NCBI GenBank assembly: GCA_030840665.1
Contig: JAVEEB010000264.1
Span: 1 to 10,434, forward strand
DNA length: 10,434 bases
Direction: 5' to 3'
Origin: Frankiaceae bacterium
GTDB lineage: Bacteria; Actinomycetota; Actinomycetes; JAVEEB01
Part shown: positions 1-6,493 of the stretch, in pieces
Numbering within the stretch: position 1 is the first letter of the stretch
How the letters are laid out: each line of letters opens with the position of its first letter
Notes under the pieces: model-generated
Databases searched by the model: none
Seen by the model: the letters and a program-made list of their open reading frames with translations, nothing else
Told to the model about the DNA's origin: nothing
Translations under genes and position numbers: made by a program

Positions 1-900
1 CGCGCGGACGCGGTCCTCGGCAGCGTGACGTCGATCGTCGGGTTCGTGCTCGTGGCCTGGCTCGTCGGGACGGCGGTGGCCCACTCGCCGCTCCGCGCGT
101 TGGCCACGCAGGTGCGCCACTCCCTGATCCTGACGAAGGTGGACGCGGCGATCCCCGCGTCAGCGGCAGGCTGGTTCGCGTCGTTCCAGCGGATGTTCGA
201 CCGCAACGGCGTCCCGCAGGTCTTCGGCGGGCTCGGCCTGGAGCACATCCGCGGGGTCCCGGCGCCCGACCCGAGCCTGGCGAAGTCGCGCGCGGCCCAG
301 GTGGCGGTGCGGTCGACGGTCGAGATCATCGGCAACGCGAGCTGCAACCGCACCGTGCAGGGGAGCGGCTTCCCGGTGGCGCCCGAGCACGTCATGACCA
401 ACGCACACGTGGTCGCCGGCGTGTCGAAGCCGACGGTCACCGCCCCGGGCGGCGAGGTCTACGACGCCACGGTCGTCCTGTACGACCCGGATCGCGACAT
501 CGCCATCCTGTACGTGCCGGGGCTGTCGCTGGCAGCGCTGCCCATGGCCGCCCCTGTCGGCACGGCGACCCAAGGTGTCGTCGCCGGCTATCCGGGCGGA
601 AACCCGCTGAAGGTGGCCCCGGCGCGCGTCCGTGACCGCATCCCCGTCCGTGGCCCGGACATCTACCACCGTCATCAGGTGACGCGCGAGATCTATTCGC
701 TCAACACCGTCGTGCGTCCCGGCAACTCGGGCGGGCCGTTCCTCGCAGAGGACGGGAAGGTGCTCGGCATCGTGTTCGCCGAGTCACTGGAAGACCCCAA
801 CACGGGATACGCCGTGACGGCGGGCGAGTTTGCGTCCGATCTCGCGACCGGCGGCCGCGCGAAGGCTCAGGTGGCGACGGGCGCCTGCGCGGCTGAGTGA
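1..900 (+). CDS. marP: MarP-like membrane-anchored serine protease, 3' part (5' end outside window)
   Basis: The reading frame is open from base 1, so the gene enters the window from upstream; the GTG at 25 is in frame but probably internal. Residues below are counted from that GTG. About the first 20 residues form one hydrophobic helix, fitting the last membrane helix of the CvpA-like N-terminal domain of MarP. A chymotrypsin-fold protease follows, with the triad visible: His128 in TNAHVVAG, Asp158 in DRDIAIL and Ser235 in GNSGGP. Cys107 (NASCNRT) and Cys288, four residues from the end, fit the disulfide known to stabilise the active M. tuberculosis enzyme (Rv3671c). In that family the protease domain acts outside the membrane and supports survival in acid and oxidative stress; here the same role is inferred. 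The 3' end overlaps the convergent DUF309 gene by 34 bp. Assignment to this trypsin-like membrane protease family is firm; the symbol rests on the domain order and cysteines. Confidence 0.9.
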   Translation, partial: RADAVLGSVTSIVGFVLVAWLVGTAVAHSPLRALATQVRHSLILTKVDAAIPASAAGWFASFQRMFDRNGVPQVFGGLGLEHIRGVPAPDPSLAKSRAAQVAVRSTVEIIGNASCNRTVQGSGFPVAPEHVMTNAHVVAGVSKPTVTAPGGEVYDATVVLYDPDRDIAILYVPGLSLAALPMAAPVGTATQGVVAGYPGGNPLKVAPARVRDRIPVRGPDIYHRHQVTREIYSLNTVVRPGNSGGPFLAEDGKVLGIVFAESLEDPNTGYAVTAGEFASDLATGGRAKAQVATGACAAE

Positions 901-1439
901 TCGGCGGGTGGCTGTCCTGCGTTCCTGACAAGCCGGAGGGTCGGCGCGAAGGCGACGCCTTGCCGGGCCAGGTCGGCGAGCCGTGCCGCCTCCGCGCGCA
1001 GGTCGTCGACCGGGATGTCGTACGGCGTGCTGCCGCTCGCGGGGGTGAGCCCGTCGGCGCCGCGGCGCAACAGCGTCTGCGCGCCGACGGCATTGCCGCG
1101 TTGCGCGTGGGTCAGGCCGACCGCTAGTTGGGCGAGGGAGCGCCAGAGGGATTTTTCGTGCTGTGGCGCCGCTTTCCACGAGCCCTCGAGGACTTCGTGT
1201 GCGGAGAACGGCCGGCCGGAATCGATGAGGCGCTGAGCTTCGGCGAGCGCCTCGGCGGGCGGCAGGACGAAGTCGTCCGGCACGCGCTCGACCCCCGAGA
1301 CACCTGGGCTGAGCGGGCGACCCAGGGCATCACGCTCCCGCGCGTTGCGCGGGCGCCCGGCGGCGTCGCGCGGCCTGTCGGGTGTGTCGGGTGTGTCGCC
1401 TGTGTCGCCTGTGCCGCCTGTGCCGGGTGTGTCGCTCAC
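867..1439 (-). CDS. DUF309 domain protein
   Basis: This 190-residue protein has the DUF309 core at about residues 55-125, with the diagnostic HEVLEGSWK motif (81-89) inside a helical region, followed by a Gln/Ala/Arg-rich helix. Residues 24-46 (RDAAGRP...RDALGRPLSPG) look like the conserved N-terminal extension of actinobacterial members, which argues against a start further downstream. GTG 1437-1439 is therefore chosen, although I see no strong ribosome-binding site before it. Residues 3-21 are a low-complexity Gly/Thr/Asp/Pro run encoded by 9-bp tandem repeats. The function of DUF309 proteins is not established; the HEVLE histidine and glutamate have been suggested as a possible metal or catalytic site, which I cannot test here. 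The start lies 14 nt after the stop of the holin-like gene on the same strand, so the two probably share a transcript. The last 34 bp are antisense to the end of marP. Confidence 0.88.
   Translation of the reverse strand: MSDTPGTGGTGDTGDTPDTPDRPRDAAGRPRNARERDALGRPLSPGVSGVERVPDDFVLPPAEALAEAQRLIDSGRPFSAHEVLEGSWKAAPQHEKSLWRSLAQLAVGLTHAQRGNAVGAQTLLRRGADGLTPASGSTPYDIPVDDLRAEAARLADLARQGVAFAPTLRLVRNAGQPPADHSAAQAPVAT
1381..1434. repeat. Six 9-bp tandem repeats in the 5' end of the DUF309 gene
   Basis: Six consecutive 9-mers occupy this stretch: GGTGTGTCG twice, CCTGTGTCG once, CCTGTGCCG twice, GGTGTGTCG once. All fit SSTGTGYCG. Because 9 is a multiple of three, they stay in frame and encode Asp/Gly-Thr-Pro/Gly tripeptide pairs in the DUF309 protein. 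Unit gain or loss would change the length of the N-terminal tail without a frameshift. It is probably a disordered linker; no function is implied. Confidence 0.8.
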
Positions 1440-1453
1440 CGGTCCAGTGTGCG

Positions 1454-1852
1454 TCAGTCGATGGCGCGCGTGGGGTGACGTGCCCAGGCCAGGTCGTCCT
1501 TGACGGTCTTGATGGTGCGGTGCGGCGGCGTCACCGCGGTGATCGAGCCCTTGGCCTTGAGCGCCAGCCCCGCGGCGATCACCCCGTAGAGGCCTCCGAC
1601 GATCAGGAAGCCCCAGCCGTCGCCGATGAGGGCGCCGATGCCCAGCGCGGCGGCGATCGAGACGAACACCAGCGTCAGGTGGCCCAGGAACCCGGCGGCG
1701 CCGAACAGGACGCCGGCCGTAGCGGCGGACTTCACCTCCCGGCGTACTTCGGCCTTCGCGAGCGCGATCTCGCTGCGGACGAGCTCGCCGAGGTCCTTCG
1801 TCGCCGCGGCGACCAGCTCGCCGAGGCTCCTGTCTTCCTGCTGAGTTGTCAT
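1454..1852 (-). CDS. Phage holin family (DUF1469-type) small membrane protein
   Basis: This 132-residue protein has the layout of the actinobacterial holin superfamily III / DUF1469 proteins. An N-terminal amphipathic helix carries the motif LGELVRSEIALAKAEVRREV (21-40), two hydrophobic segments follow at about 45-71 and 78-98, and the tail is short and basic. Despite the family name, chromosomal copies outside prophages are common and are not thought to be lysis proteins; the role is unknown, probably in envelope or membrane organisation. ATG 1850-1852 is chosen because the motif region follows directly and a GAGG lies 6 nt upstream (after tatc). The frame stays open to 2152, but that extension is Arg/Pro-rich and does not resemble the family. 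The gene is first in a likely two-gene unit with the DUF309 gene. Confidence 0.85.
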   Translation of the reverse strand: MTTQQEDRSLGELVAAATKDLGELVRSEIALAKAEVRREVKSAATAGVLFGAAGFLGHLTLVFVSIAAALGIGALIGDGWGFLIVGGLYGVIAAGLALKAKGSITAVTPPHRTIKTVKDDLAWARHPTRAID

Positions 1853-1879
1853 GTGGGCCTCGATACCCGAGGCGGAGCG

Positions 1880-1908
1880 GGGCTGAACGTGGGAGCGGGC
1901 TGAACGTG
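1880..1908. repeat. Short tandem direct repeat, 17-bp period
   Basis: The 12-mer GGGCTGAACGTG occurs exactly at 1880-1891 and again at 1897-1908, both preceded by GAGCG-type sequence. On the minus strand it reads CACGTTCAGCCC and sits 28-56 bp upstream of the holin-like ATG, where the 5' UTR or promoter of that gene would be. It could be a pair of operator half-sites or a simple duplication; nothing separates these options here. Confidence 0.5.
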
Positions 1909-1923
1909 CGAGTCGCCTGACAT

Positions 1924-1957
1924 ACGAACGGCGCCCGCAGGTGGGGGCGCCGCTCGT
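1924..1957. terminator. Strong hairpin in the divergent region, terminator-like or RNA leader
   Basis: The left arm ACGA-a-CGGCGCCC (1924-1936) pairs with the right arm GGGCGCCG-c-TCGT (1945-1957). That gives 8 bp, one A/C mismatch and 4 more bp around an 8-nt loop (1937-1944). There is no clear T-run on either side. It would lie in the 5' leader of the holin-like mRNA if that transcript starts upstream of it. It could act as a T-poor terminator, an attenuator or a protein-binding dyad. The structure is seen in the sequence; its role is inferred. Confidence 0.45.
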
Positions 1958-2183
1958 CCGCGTGTGCCGGGATACCAGGCGTGCATCCTGATATGTCGGT
2001 CGGTTTCCCGACGCGACGGCCTCATGTTGGCTGTCAGCGCGTGGGTGCCCGGCTTTCGCGTACGCACCTCTGCCCGGGGTCGGCAAGCCGGCCGCGGGCG
2101 GGGGTCCGTCTCTCCGTTCTACGCCGATGCCCGCCCATTGGGAAGGGGCCAAAGGGATAGCTCGCTGTGTCGGTGCGATGTCT

Positions 2184-2189
2184 TAGCGT
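2184..2189 (+). promoter_or_regulatory. -10 box TAGCGT placed for a leaderless VOC mRNA
   Basis: TAGCGT fits the actinobacterial TANNNT -10 consensus. It occupies positions -12 to -7 relative to the A of the ATG at 2196, exactly where a -10 box would sit if transcription starts on the start codon. No purine-rich ribosome-binding site lies between it and the ATG (gtggcggc). I see no good -35 element, which is common for promoters of this kind. Confidence 0.45.
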
Positions 2190-2195
2190 GGCGGC

Positions 2196-2633
2196 ATGGC
2201 ATATGACTTTCAGGTGACCGTCGACTGTGCGGAGCCGCATGTTCTCGCTGACTGGTGGGCCGAAACGCTGCAGTGGGAGGTGGAGCCGTCCAACGAAGCC
2301 TTCATCCGCAGCATGGTCGATCAGGGTTTTGCCACGGAGGCGGAGACAGCCATGCATCGCGGGGTGCTGGTCTGGGCCACCGGCGCCGCGATCGTGCAGC
2401 CGCCTCCTGCCGACGGCGCCTCGCGTCGGCGCGTGCTGTTCCAGTCGGTGCCGGAGGCGAAGTCGGTGAAGAACCGCGTGCACCTGGACCTGCGGGTCGG
2501 GGTCGACAACGTCGACGCTGTCGTCGAGAGCGTGCTGGCTCGAGGCGGACGGTTCCTGCACAACGGTCAGCAGGGGCCGCATCGCTGGGTGACGGTCACA
2601 GATCCGGAAGGCAACGAGTTCTGCGTCGGCTAG
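2196..2633 (+). CDS. VOC family / glyoxalase-like protein
   Basis: This 145-residue protein fits a single VOC (vicinal oxygen chelate) domain of the small actinobacterial glyoxalase-like type. The first beta-alpha unit is FQVTVDCAEPHVLADWWAETLQW (5-27). The central strand has HLDLRV (96-101), whose His is a usual metal-ligand position. The family's closing motif is VTDPEGNEFCV (134-144), with the Glu after Asn as the usual second ligand. VOC domains form dimers that bind a divalent metal or small molecules and include glyoxalases, dioxygenases and antibiotic-binding proteins; the substrate here cannot be told. ATG 2196 is chosen because the fold begins at once and the only nearby upstream signal is a -10 box, not a ribosome-binding site. 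It stands alone between the divergent holin unit and the tad cluster, and no functional link to pili is apparent. Confidence 0.88.
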   Translation: MAYDFQVTVDCAEPHVLADWWAETLQWEVEPSNEAFIRSMVDQGFATEAETAMHRGVLVWATGAAIVQPPPADGASRRRVLFQSVPEAKSVKNRVHLDLRVGVDNVDAVVESVLARGGRFLHNGQQGPHRWVTVTDPEGNEFCVG

Positions 2634-2679
2634 CTCTCTGCTGCCCCCGCGGGATGGGCTCGGTGGCGCACCCATGAGC

Positions 2680-2705
2680 TTGTCCACAGGGCGGCTGTGT
2701 CCACA
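2680..2705 (+). promoter_or_regulatory. Tandem TGTCCACA motifs (DnaA-box-like) upstream of ssd
   Basis: TTGTCCACA at 2680-2688 matches the DnaA-box consensus known for Streptomyces and mycobacteria exactly. GTGTCCACA at 2697-2705 differs at the first base. Both are on the same strand and start 17 bp apart. Between them lies a dyad, CACAG-N5-CTGTG (2685-2699). The pair sits 75-100 bp before the ssd ATG, in the only sizeable gap upstream of the tad cluster. It could bind DnaA or another regulator. Confidence 0.45.
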
Positions 2706-2779
2706 GGTGCCCGGTGTCGCGCCCTGGCGGCTCGGTGAACGCGGCAACCTCGGTCCTCCCAAGAGGAGGCGGTCTGCCG

Positions 2780-3853
2780 ATGCCCGACACAAGGCCCCTG
2801 GTCATCACCAGTGACGGCGAGCTCCTGGACGATCTGCTGCGCCTCGCCGCCGTCAGCGGGACAGATGTCGACGTGGTCCCGGACGCGGGCGCGGCGCGTG
2901 GGCTCTGGCGATCGGCGCGCGTCGTCCTCCTCGGTTCGGACGCCGCCGGGGGGATGCGCACGAGACCGCCCCGCCGCCGCGGAGTCGTCCTCGTCGGGCA
3001 CGACCTGGACGACGGCAGTGTCTGGGAGCTGGGTGTGCACGTCGGCGCCGAACACGTCGCGGTCCTCCCGGACGCCGAGGCCTGGTTGATCGACATCCTT
3101 TCGGCGGCCGGCGACCGACGGCTCGAGCCTGCCCCGATCATCGCCGTGATCGGCGGGCGCGGCGGTGCCGGGGCCACAACCGTCGCTGTCGCCCTTGCCG
3201 TCGCGGGAGTTCGCGCCGGCCGCGCGACGATGCTGCTCGATGCGGACCCCTTGGGCGGCGGCATCGACCTGGCGCTCGGCGGCGAGGGTGCCAGCGGGTT
3301 GCGGTGGGGCGCGTTCGACTCCGTTCAGGGGCGCATCGCGAGTGCGGCGATGACGGGGGCGCTGCCGAGCATCGATGGGCTGACCGTGCTCACCTGGGAG
3401 CGCGGCGATACCGGGGCGACCTCGATCCCAGCCCAAGCGACGGAGGCCGCGCTCGACGCCGGGCGGCGGGGCCACGACATCGTGGTAGCAGACCTGCCAC
3501 GCAGCCTCGACCTGGGAGCGCAGCTGATCGCCGAGCAGGCGGCGCTGGTCCTCGTTGTGGTGCCCGCCGAGCTCCGGGCGGCAGCTGCTGCGGCGAACGT
3601 GTGCAATCAGCTGCGCGGCTGCCCCGATGTGCGCCTCGTGGTGCGCGGACCCTCGCCCGGTGGGCTGGACGGCTGGCTCATTGCCGACGCGCTGGGCCTC
3701 CCCCTGGCGGCCACACTCCGCGCGGAGAGCGGGCTCGCCGCAGCGTACGAGCGCGGGGAGGTCCCCGGGGCACGGGCGCGCAGCCCACTGGCGCAGTTCG
3801 CGTCACGCACGATCGACGAGGTGACCGCCGTCACGCGCCGCTCGGTGGCATGA
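2780..3853 (+). CDS. ssd: Ssd, CpaE/MinD-like septum-site/Tad-associated protein
   Basis: This 357-residue protein has an N-terminal receiver-like alpha/beta domain (about 1-110) and a MinD/ParA-like P-loop domain (about 118-350), the CpaE layout. The Walker A region is IGGRGGAGATT (124-134), the A' region LLDADP (152-157), and a Walker B-like strand is DIVVADLP (233-240). Both lysines of the deviant Walker A consensus are replaced (Arg127, Ala132), so nucleotide hydrolysis may be weak or absent. M. tuberculosis Ssd (Rv3660c) affects septation when overproduced, and CpaE proteins localise Tad machines; a role in placing or regulating this pilus is inferred. ATG 2780 is chosen because GAGGAGG (2763-2769) precedes it by 10 nt; the in-frame GTG at 2714 lacks such a site. 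The stop overlaps the tadA start as ATGA. Confidence 0.88.
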   Translation: MPDTRPLVITSDGELLDDLLRLAAVSGTDVDVVPDAGAARGLWRSARVVLLGSDAAGGMRTRPPRRRGVVLVGHDLDDGSVWELGVHVGAEHVAVLPDAEAWLIDILSAAGDRRLEPAPIIAVIGGRGGAGATTVAVALAVAGVRAGRATMLLDADPLGGGIDLALGGEGASGLRWGAFDSVQGRIASAAMTGALPSIDGLTVLTWERGDTGATSIPAQATEAALDAGRRGHDIVVADLPRSLDLGAQLIAEQAALVLVVVPAELRAAAAAANVCNQLRGCPDVRLVVRGPSPGGLDGWLIADALGLPLAATLRAESGLAAAYERGEVPGARARSPLAQFASRTIDEVTAVTRRSVA

Positions 3854-4995
3854 CCGACGAACTGCTCGCCCGCATCCGCCGCCGCCTGTCGGACGAGGAC
3901 GCCCAGGGGCCGGGCCCTGCGCAGTTCGCCCGGCTGGTGCGCGCGGACTCTGCCCTTGCCGGGGACACGGATGTCGCCACCATGGTCCGCCTGGTCACCG
4001 CAGACGTGTCGGGATTTGGGCCACTGGACGAGCTGCTCCGGCGCCCGGACGTCACGGATGTCCTCGTCAATGCGCCGGACGACGTGTGGATCGACGACGG
4101 CGCGGGCCTGCGGAAGGTGGCCGTTGCCTTCGCCGACGACGAGGCGGTTCGTCGGACGGCGCAACGCCTCCTCGCCAGTGCTGGCCGGCGGGTCGACCTC
4201 GCCCACCCCTTCGTCGACGTGCAGCTTCCGGGTGGCATCCGGCTCCACGTCGTCGCCCCCCCGATCACGCCCTCGACGGTGCTGTCGCTGCGCGTGCCGC
4301 GCCGCCGAGCCTTCACGCTCGCGCAGTTGTGCGCGGCCGGCTCGATGGACACCCGGATGGCCGTCGTCCTGAGCGGCCTCCTGGCGGCCCGGGTGTCGTT
4401 CGTCGTCAGCGGCGGCACGGGCGCTGGGAAGACCACGGTGCTGGCCTCCCTGATCGGCGCGATGGCCGAGACCGAGCGCATCGTCGTCATCGAGGACACC
4501 AGTGAGCTGGCGCACAGCCACCCGCATGCGGTCCACCTGCAGTCGCGCCGGCCCAATGCGGAAGGCGCCGGTGCAGTCGCGATGGCGGACCTCGTGCGCC
4601 AAGCCTTGCGCATGCGACCGGATCGCCTCGTCGTTGGTGAGGTGCGGGGCCCGGAGGTCGTGGATCTCCTGGCGGCGCTCAACACCGGCCACGCCGGATC
4701 GGCATCAACGGTCCACGCCAACTCGGCGCGGGACGTCGTGGCGCGGTTTGCCGCATTGGCGGCTGCGGCCGGCGTCGATGGTCCGGCCGTGGAACGCCAG
4801 CTGGGGGCCGGTATCGGCGCCGTGGTGCATGTGGATCGCGACCGTTCCGGCAATCGGTACGTGGCGGAAATCGCCGCCGTGACCATGCATGAGGGCCGAG
4901 TGATCGTCGAGGCGGGGCTTACCGCAGTTGCGGCCGGCGCGCCGTCGTTGCCGGGTGCCGCTTGGTCGGTGCTGGACGCGTGGACCGGCGCGTGA
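3850..4995 (+). CDS. tadA: TadA/CpaF family secretion ATPase
   Basis: This 381-residue hexameric ATPase is expected to power Tad pilus assembly at the cytoplasmic face. All family motifs are intact: the N-terminal FGPLDELL...VTDVLVNAPDDVWID segment (56-82), Walker A SGGTGAGKTT (187-196), Asp box VIEDTSEL (213-220), Walker B-type RLVVGEVRGPE (259-269) with Glu264, and His box TGHAGSASTVHAN (279-291). The length is typical of actinobacterial TadA, shorter than many proteobacterial CpaF proteins. The ATG overlaps the ssd stop by 4 nt (ATGA). The frame is open further upstream to 3304, but that part lies inside ssd and is Arg-rich, so it is rejected. The gene overlaps tadB by 4 nt. Identification as the Tad-type member of the secretion ATPase superfamily rests on the motifs plus the tadB-tadC-pilin context. 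Confidence 0.95.
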   Translation: MTDELLARIRRRLSDEDAQGPGPAQFARLVRADSALAGDTDVATMVRLVTADVSGFGPLDELLRRPDVTDVLVNAPDDVWIDDGAGLRKVAVAFADDEAVRRTAQRLLASAGRRVDLAHPFVDVQLPGGIRLHVVAPPITPSTVLSLRVPRRRAFTLAQLCAAGSMDTRMAVVLSGLLAARVSFVVSGGTGAGKTTVLASLIGAMAETERIVVIEDTSELAHSHPHAVHLQSRRPNAEGAGAVAMADLVRQALRMRPDRLVVGEVRGPEVVDLLAALNTGHAGSASTVHANSARDVVARFAALAAAAGVDGPAVERQLGAGIGAVVHVDRDRSGNRYVAEIAAVTMHEGRVIVEAGLTAVAAGAPSLPGAAWSVLDAWTGA

Positions 4996-5801
4996 TCGCA
5001 CCGGGGCCGGCGGCGGTGATCGCTGCGGCAAGCTGTGCTGCCGGCGTCGGGCTCCTCGTTTCCCCAACGTCGCACGCGCGCCTGCTGGACAGCGTCAGGC
5101 GATCGCCCCGGCACCGCGCCGGACGCCGGGGTATGTCCACAGCGCCTGTGGTGGCACTGGCCGCGTCGGTGGCGGCGATCGTGATCGGGCCGCTGGCCGC
5201 CGCGTCGGCCACGGCGGTCGTCGTTCTGGGGACGAGGTTGCGGGAGTGGCGCAGCCGCGCAGCCGTGTCCGCACACGTCGAGGCAGCGATGGCGTCAGTC
5301 TGTGATCACCTGGCCCGACTGCTCACGGCCGGAGCTACGCCCATCGACGCCCTTCGGGGCGTAGCGGAGACCGCGCCTGCGCCTCTCGCGCGGGCTCTGC
5401 GCCAAGCGGCAGCGGCGGGCGAGCTTGGCGGCTCACCTGCTGACGCGCTTGCCAGGGCGGCACCGGCCTGTCGCGGCCTCTTGCCCTTGGCGGCCAGCTG
5501 GGCAGCAACCTCGGCCGCCGGCGCTCCGCTCGCTCCGGCGCTCCGCGGGCTGGGCGCAGCCATGCTCGCCGATCGGGAGCACAAGCGTGCCGTCGACACC
5601 GAGCTGGCGGGCCCGCGGCTCACCGGCTGGCTGCTGGGGGCGTTGCCCATCTTCGGTTTCGGCGTTGCTGCCTCCCTCGGCGCCCGGTCCGTGTCGATCT
5701 TGTTCGGCACGCCACTGGGGCTCGTGTGCCTGGCCGGCGCGGCCGCGCTCGATGCCGCGGGCGTCACCTGGTTGCGCGCACTCGCGCGGCGGGCGGCGTG
5801 A
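4992..5801 (+). CDS. tadB: TadB-like inner-membrane platform protein (T2SSF domain)
   Basis: This 269-residue membrane protein is predicted to form, with TadC, the platform on which TadA drives pilin polymerisation. There are hydrophobic segments at about 7-24 and 50-80, then a cytoplasmic T2SSF-type helical bundle at about 96-205 (VCDHLARLLTAGATPIDALR at 103-122, and a second LAxxLxxAAxxG-like repeat). Two C-terminal membrane segments lie at about 211-230 and 236-255. GTG 4992 is chosen because it overlaps the tadA stop as GTGA, the pattern used throughout the cluster; a GTG at 4962 would overlap tadA by 34 nt and adds nothing recognisable. T2SSF proteins diverge quickly, so the call relies on topology plus position after tadA. 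A TGTCCACAG motif lies inside the gene at 5134-5142. Confidence 0.88.
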   Translation: MIAPGPAAVIAAASCAAGVGLLVSPTSHARLLDSVRRSPRHRAGRRGMSTAPVVALAASVAAIVIGPLAAASATAVVVLGTRLREWRSRAAVSAHVEAAMASVCDHLARLLTAGATPIDALRGVAETAPAPLARALRQAAAAGELGGSPADALARAAPACRGLLPLAASWAATSAAGAPLAPALRGLGAAMLADREHKRAVDTELAGPRLTGWLLGALPIFGFGVAASLGARSVSILFGTPLGLVCLAGAAALDAAGVTWLRALARRAA

Positions 5802-6493
5802 CCGCGCGTCTCGTCGCGCTGCTCGCGGCCGCGGCCGTCGCTTTAGCGATGCCTCCCGGCGGCTGTGCCGACAGGCTGCGGGTCCTGGCCCCTCATGCCG
5901 TCACGTCGGCGCGGCGTCACTCGCGCTGGTGGGCCTGGTTGGTCCCAGTCGTGCTGATCCTGGGTTCGACGGGGGTCCTGCTCATGCTGTCCGCGGCGGC
6001 CGCTCGCGCGGTGTGGCAGCGGGATGCGCCCTCCCGGCGCCGGCGCCTCGAGGACGCGCAGGTACGTCGGGCGGCACCTCTGGCGTACGACCTCCTGGCG
6101 ACGTGCCTGGAGGTCGCGCTGTCGCTGCCGGCAGCCTCCCGCGTCGTCGCGCTCTCGGTGGGGCTCCCGGTTGCGCCACTGCTGGACACGTTGGCCGAAG
6201 CCCTTGAACGAGGCGCCTCACTCCAAGACGCGGCGGGACCGATGTCCGAGGGCCCGCTTGCGGATCTCGGTATGGCCCTGGTCGCTGCCGAAAGTGGCGG
6301 GCCCGGTCTGGGATCCGCGTTGCGCACCCTCGCGGCAGAGGAGCGCGCAGCGGCGGGCGCGGCCGCGCGGGCGAGCGCAAAGCGCGCGGGGGTCTGGGCC
6401 GTTGGGCCCCTCACGCTCTGCTTCCTGCCGGCGTTCGTGCTGGTCGGCGTCGTACCGGTGGTGGCCGGCCTCCTCGCCGACTTGCCCCACTGA
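5798..6493 (+). CDS. tadC: TadC-like inner-membrane platform protein (T2SSF domain)
   Basis: This 231-residue membrane protein is the likely partner of TadB. It has an N-terminal hydrophobic stretch (about 2-18) and a membrane segment at about 46-70. A basic linker follows (SRRRRLEDAQVRR, 79-91), then a T2SSF-like helical region, APLAYDLLATCLEVALSLPA...LGMALVAAESGG, at 93-168. The C-terminal membrane segment is at about 203-226. The tandem, second position of a smaller T2SSF protein matches TadC of other Tad loci. GTG 5798 is chosen because it overlaps the tadB stop as GTGA; the in-frame ATG at 5726 lies deep inside tadB. The following gene begins only after 242 bp, so the translational coupling ends here. 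Confidence 0.87.
   Translation: MTARLVALLAAAAVALAMPPGGCADRLRVLAPHAVTSARRHSRWWAWLVPVVLILGSTGVLLMLSAAAARAVWQRDAPSRRRRLEDAQVRRAAPLAYDLLATCLEVALSLPAASRVVALSVGLPVAPLLDTLAEALERGASLQDAAGPMSEGPLADLGMALVAAESGGPGLGSALRTLAAEERAAAGAAARASAKRAGVWAVGPLTLCFLPAFVLVGVVPVVAGLLADLPH

Larger units (their letters stand above)
1853..2195. other. Non-coding divergent region (343 bp)
   Basis: No convincing gene lies between the divergent starts of the holin-like gene and the VOC gene. It holds a short direct repeat (1880-1908), a strong imperfect hairpin (1924-1957) and a TAGCGT -10-like box next to the VOC start. Two open frames cross it, but their products are Arg/Ser/Pro-rich and look like chance translations of GC-rich DNA. 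I found no tRNA-like cloverleaf or rRNA fragment by eye. Confidence 0.6.

Noticed and set aside
1454..1852. Holin-family gene as a sign of a prophage
   Set aside because: No other phage gene is present. This family is common on actinobacterial chromosomes outside prophages and sits here in conserved core context.
1382..1903. Plus-strand frame starting with a Cys-Arg repeat (CRVCRLCRLC)
   Set aside because: It is only the 9-bp repeat read on the opposite strand of DUF309 and continues antisense to the holin-like gene without any domain.
1853..2152. Upstream extension of the holin-like frame
   Set aside because: The added 100 residues are Arg/Pro/Ser-rich and run through the hairpin and repeat. 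The ATG at 1852 has a ribosome-binding site and the family N-terminus.
2680..2705. A replication origin at the DnaA-box-like pair
   Set aside because: Two boxes are far too few for an oriC. No AT-rich unwinding region and no dnaA, dnaN or parAB genes are nearby.
2034..2792. Minus-strand frame antisense to the VOC gene (252 codons)
   Set aside because: No domain, Arg/His/Pro-rich, and opposite a VOC domain with its motifs intact.
3304..3849. Upstream extension of the tadA frame
   Set aside because: It lies wholly inside ssd and is Arg/Gly-rich. The ATG at 3850 gives the normal family N-terminus and a 4-nt overlap.
3607..4692. Second antisense frame over tadA (361 codons)
   Set aside because: Arg/His/Asp/Gly-rich with no recognisable fold; it cannot coexist with the clear coding signal of tadA on the other strand.
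3831..5276. Long open frame antisense to tadA and tadB (481 codons)
   Set aside because: The product is an Arg/Ser/Thr/Ala-rich string with no domain, lying opposite an intact TadA with all motifs. It is a by-product of high GC at third codon positions.
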